Positions 61,668 through 64,000 of a stretch of DNA of 64,000 nt are shown here, in pieces; position 1 is the first letter of the stretch, and each line of letters begins with the position of its first letter. Below the pieces are notes generated by a model that saw only the letters and a list, made by a program, of their open reading frames with translations, ran no database searches and was not told where the DNA came from. The stretch lies in NCBI RefSeq assembly GCF_014643735.1, contig NZ_BMKA01000010.1, positions 17,797 to 81,796 on the forward strand, read 5' to 3'. The position numbers and the translations under genes were made by a program. This DNA is from Neptunicoccus cionae (GTDB taxonomy: Bacteria > Pseudomonadota > Alphaproteobacteria > Rhodobacterales > Rhodobacteraceae).

Positions 61668-63641
61668 TCAGGCCGCTTTCGCGACGTCAGTGTCAGGCTC
61701 CGAGGTTTCTACCGTGGGCGCTTCGTCCGTCGCGCTTCCGACGGTCTGCATCATCGGCGGGCACCAGGCGGCCACCGCGGCGCGCTGCGCGTAGGTGAGC
61801 GTGGCGAAGGGCTCGGCGAAGAGCTTGTCGCAGAAGGCGACGATCTCCTTCTTGCTCGACGAGGCCAGCGTCACCGCCTCCTGGGCAAGGCCCAGATCTT
61901 CTCCGAGGATTTTCAGGAGCCAGGCCTTCTTGAAGCGGTTGAACAGAGCCGCGTTCGGCGTCCAGTGGGCGCGGATGTCGGGCATGATCTCGATCTCGAA
62001 GTCATGCATGAGGCTGTCGCGCCGAGGATCCCGCGCGAAGCAGGATTGCGTGGTGCTTGCGGTGGCATAGGCGACAAGCTTGGCCTTCTCGCCTGCCTCC
62101 AGCGCGCGGAACGCCGCGAACTGATCGGCGGGCGCGCGGGTGTCATCGAGCCAGGACAGATCAAGCGCATCATGCGCCGCGGCCGCCTGCTCGAGCGAGG
62201 TGCCATCGATGTCGTCCATCTTGGCATGGCTGCGGTATTCCTTGCGGGCTTCGACCTTGATCGCCTGCGTGACATTCATGCCGCTGCCCAGAACGTCGCT
62301 CACCAGCTTGAAGAGGGTCAGATCGAGCGTGGCCTCGGGCTGCAACGCCATCGCGGCGCCAAGGGCCATCGCACGTTCGGTCTTGAGATCCTCGGCCAGC
62401 GACACCGGATAGGTGATCTCGCTTGGGTCGGGCTCGTCCTTGCCGGTCTGGTTCCCGGAAGGGCTGCGAGACGCCTCCTGCTTGTCCTCAGGGCGCACGA
62501 GGCCCACATGCAGCGTCACCTGTCCACTCGACCACGACGCAACCACGCCTGCGCGGGCGAGATCATCGGCGCTGTATGCCTCCTGAAGATCGCGTGCTTC
62601 GTCTTCCAAAGCGTCCACGCGTTCGTAGAGGGCGTTGTAGGCATCGTCCTCGAGGCCCTCATCCTCCATTTCGCGCTGCAGTTTCTCGAGCTCGGCGGTG
62701 ATCTCATCCACGCGTTTCTGGACGGCCTCATCCGGCTCGACGGGGCCGGGGTAGACCCGGCCATACTCGGCCATCGTCGCGTAGTCATAGCGGATCATCG
62801 CATCGGCCCAGGCGAAGCCCATCTTCGCGCGCGCCTCCTCGGCGGCGACACCGAGCTTCTCGAGCAGGATCGTCTCGACCAGCGCGGCATCCTCGAGCAC
62901 CGAATGCTCTTCCAGAAGGTCAGCCGCAACGGCGCCACCCCGTGCCTCGTAGTCCGCGCGCACGAAGGCCCCGATATCGTCGCTGACCTGCACGCCGCGG
63001 GATTTGAGAGCCTGACGGACGGTGTAGGCCTGCAGATAGCTGTCTTCCGTCGTGAGCGCCTCGAAGACCTCCTTCTGCACCTCCTGACTCGGATGCTCGG
63101 CAAAGGCCTTCATCGTATCGAGCGTGATCGCTTTGGCCCGGGCTGCGGCGCGGATGTCAGGGTGAATGAGGCCGTAGCGCAGCCGCCCCTTCACGGCGGC
63201 AACGGTGGTACCGAAGGTCTTGGCGATGGTCTCAGGCGTCTGGCCGTCGACCTCCATCATCCGGGCGAAGGCCTCGAACTCGTCGATCGCGTTCATCGGC
63301 GCCTGGGTGATGTTTTCGGCGAGCGACAGGGCCGTGGTCACGTCGCAATCCTCCGGCACAAGGCGGCAGTCGACCTTGGTTTTCGCGGTGACCCCTTTGG
63401 CGGCCTTGTCCGCGACCAGCTCCTTCAGCGCGGCATGGCGTCGGCCGCCGGCAAGCACAGCGTATTTGCCGTCGATCTTCTGGACCAGGAGCGGCTGCAG
63501 GAGACCCAGAACGGCGATACTGGCTTTCAGATGCGCGATGTTCTCGGAGTCATAGGTTTCCGGGGAGTTACTGCGCACGTTGGCGGGGTGGGCAGTCAGA
63601 TCGCCAATAGCGACGGAGACGGGTTTGAAGCTTGCGGTCAT
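61668..63641 (-). CDS. ParB/Srx-fold protein (ParB-like)
   Basis: A 657-residue protein. The N-terminal ParB/Srx domain reads AIGDLTAHPANVRSNSPETYDSENIAHLKASIAVLGLLQPLLVQ and includes the nucleotide-binding box GGRRHAAL near residue 70. A helix-turn-helix follows (GQTPETIAKTFGTTVAAVKGRLRYG). The remaining 450 residues are helical with coiled coil and have no ParB counterpart, so it is much longer than partition ParB (about 300 residues). No parA or replication gene is visible, so partition is not proven. ATG 63641 has AGGACA upstream. Confidence 0.85.
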   Translation of the reverse strand: MTASFKPVSVAIGDLTAHPANVRSNSPETYDSENIAHLKASIAVLGLLQPLLVQKIDGKYAVLAGGRRHAALKELVADKAAKGVTAKTKVDCRLVPEDCDVTTALSLAENITQAPMNAIDEFEAFARMMEVDGQTPETIAKTFGTTVAAVKGRLRYGLIHPDIRAAARAKAITLDTMKAFAEHPSQEVQKEVFEALTTEDSYLQAYTVRQALKSRGVQVSDDIGAFVRADYEARGGAVAADLLEEHSVLEDAALVETILLEKLGVAAEEARAKMGFAWADAMIRYDYATMAEYGRVYPGPVEPDEAVQKRVDEITAELEKLQREMEDEGLEDDAYNALYERVDALEDEARDLQEAYSADDLARAGVVASWSSGQVTLHVGLVRPEDKQEASRSPSGNQTGKDEPDPSEITYPVSLAEDLKTERAMALGAAMALQPEATLDLTLFKLVSDVLGSGMNVTQAIKVEARKEYRSHAKMDDIDGTSLEQAAAAHDALDLSWLDDTRAPADQFAAFRALEAGEKAKLVAYATASTTQSCFARDPRRDSLMHDFEIEIMPDIRAHWTPNAALFNRFKKAWLLKILGEDLGLAQEAVTLASSSKKEIVAFCDKLFAEPFATLTYAQRAAVAAWCPPMMQTVGSATDEAPTVETSEPDTDVAKAA

Positions 63642-63724
63642 GGGATGTCCTTTTCGATGGGTAGGGTGCGGCCAGCGCGACCTGCTGCGCGACCAATCCC
63701 CGGGTTCGGGGATCAAAAGGACAA

Positions 63725-63761
63725 AAGGCCCGCTTTGCCTTTTGAGGGGGCAGCGGGCCTT
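63725..63761 (-). terminator. Strong hairpin ahead of the ParB-like gene
   Basis: AAGGCCCGCT (63725-63734) and AGCGGGCCTT (63752-63761) form a perfect 10-bp stem with a 17-nt loop, followed on the - strand by TTTTGTCCTTTT. The form matches an intrinsic terminator placed 84 bp before the ParB-like start. Confidence 0.65.
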
Positions 63762-63798
63762 AGGAGGCTGAGAAATAGGTCTTGAGGCTACCCCTCGC

Positions 63799-64000
63799 CT
63801 ACCAGTCGCGCGCCATCATGATGGTCAGCACACGCATGGTGGTTTCCGGGTTATCCGGGGCCTCGGCACCGTAGCGAAAATCGGAATCTGACTCATAGAA
63901 GTTTCCATGCAGGAGGTCGCGCTTAGCGGATAGGTTTGGCGCACAATCAAAAGAGAGGAGATTTCCAAGATGATGACACCATCTATTGCGGCGACCTGCT
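63799..64000 (-). CDS. Possible 3' end of a gene cut by the right edge
   Basis: A - strand frame is open from the right edge for 66 codons and ends NPETTMRVLTIMMARDW before the TAG at 63801-63799. The last 34 residues look protein-like and the hairpin at 63725 follows, suiting a gene end. The N-terminal part is beyond the window. A competing + strand start overlaps it. Confidence 0.35.
   Translation of the reverse strand, partial: AGRRNRWCHHLGNLLSFDCAPNLSAKRDLLHGNFYESDSDFRYGAEAPDNPETTMRVLTIMMARDW
63970..64000 (+). CDS. Possible gene start at the right edge
   Basis: AGAGGAGA (63953-63960) lies 9 nt before ATG 63970, which opens MMTPSIAATC before the window ends. The ribosome site is good, but only ten codons are visible, so identity is unknown. 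Confidence 0.4.
   Translation, partial: MMTPSIAATC

Noticed and set aside
61635-63785. 716-aa + strand open frame opposite the ParB-like gene
   Set aside because: It is a GC-rich antisense shadow: the - strand frame has clear ParB motifs, and this product is rich in G, R, L and H without a recognisable domain.

Overview
The window looks like DNA from a marine Rhodobacterales (Roseobacter-type) alphaproteobacterium. This rests on GC-rich, tightly overlapping genes, a liv-type ABC operon with an acyl-CoA ligase, and a VirB/VirD4 conjugation module with accessory genes (DUF736, strawberry-notch helicase, ParB-like protein) of the sort carried by conjugative plasmids and integrative elements of that group. 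No database search was possible, so the organism call is an inference.

Region by region. 1-6918: an ordinary metabolic operon on the + strand, livH(partial)-livM-livG-livF-acyl-CoA ligase-substrate-binding protein, ending at a terminator and followed by a TetR-type regulator. 7067-8121: a complete IS30-family insertion sequence at what appears to be the border with accessory DNA. 8324-17682 (- strand): a compact defence-like operon in which a VapB/FitA-VapC toxin-antitoxin pair leads into a large adenine-type DNA methyltransferase, an unknown 294-aa protein, a 49-codon mini-ORF that copies the start of the downstream helicase, an AlbA_2/RecG-like ATP-binding protein, an SF2 helicase and a GIY-YIG nuclease. 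Most of the junctions are ATGA overlaps. 17783-31619: a type IV secretion system (virB1, 2, 3, 4, 7-like, a second transglycosylase, 5, 8, 9, 10, 11, 6) with small accessory genes. 31948-33267: an XRE repressor plus ImmA-type protease with overlapping divergent promoters, resembling the control switch of integrative elements. 33357-38148: a second accessory cluster of a 45-aa protein, two DUF3892 proteins, a DUF2235 hydrolase and a GHKL-ATPase/nuclease-like protein. 38239-43700: coupling protein VirD4, relaxase, MobC-like protein and an inverted-repeat-rich oriT candidate. 44455-48792: a GSU2403-like nucleotidyltransferase, a DUF2493/SLOG protein and a PIN / HTH-ImmA toxin-antitoxin-like pair. 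48974-52480: a complete type III CBASS anti-phage operon (TRIP13 ATPase, two HORMA proteins, CD-NTase, NucC). 52482-53769: a transposase remnant and an IS110-family element. 54088-64000: plasmid-type maintenance genes (tandem DUF736, 1424-aa methyltransferase/strawberry-notch helicase, DUF6927-like, ParB-like).

How it fits together: the part right of about 7 kb behaves as one mobile conjugative element whose conjugation genes are interrupted by three separate defence-like islands. The best candidate for an incompletely described system is the TA-methyltransferase-AlbA_2-helicase-GIY-YIG operon; the GHKL/nuclease-DUF2235-DUF3892 cluster is second. The CBASS operon is a recognisable known type. 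Other points worth following are a roughly 100-bp palindrome inserted in frame in a T4SS lipoprotein gene, a lytic transglycosylase framed by VirB5-like ends, and related promoters ahead of the transfer operons. No integrase, replication initiator, rRNA, tRNA or CRISPR array was recognised.
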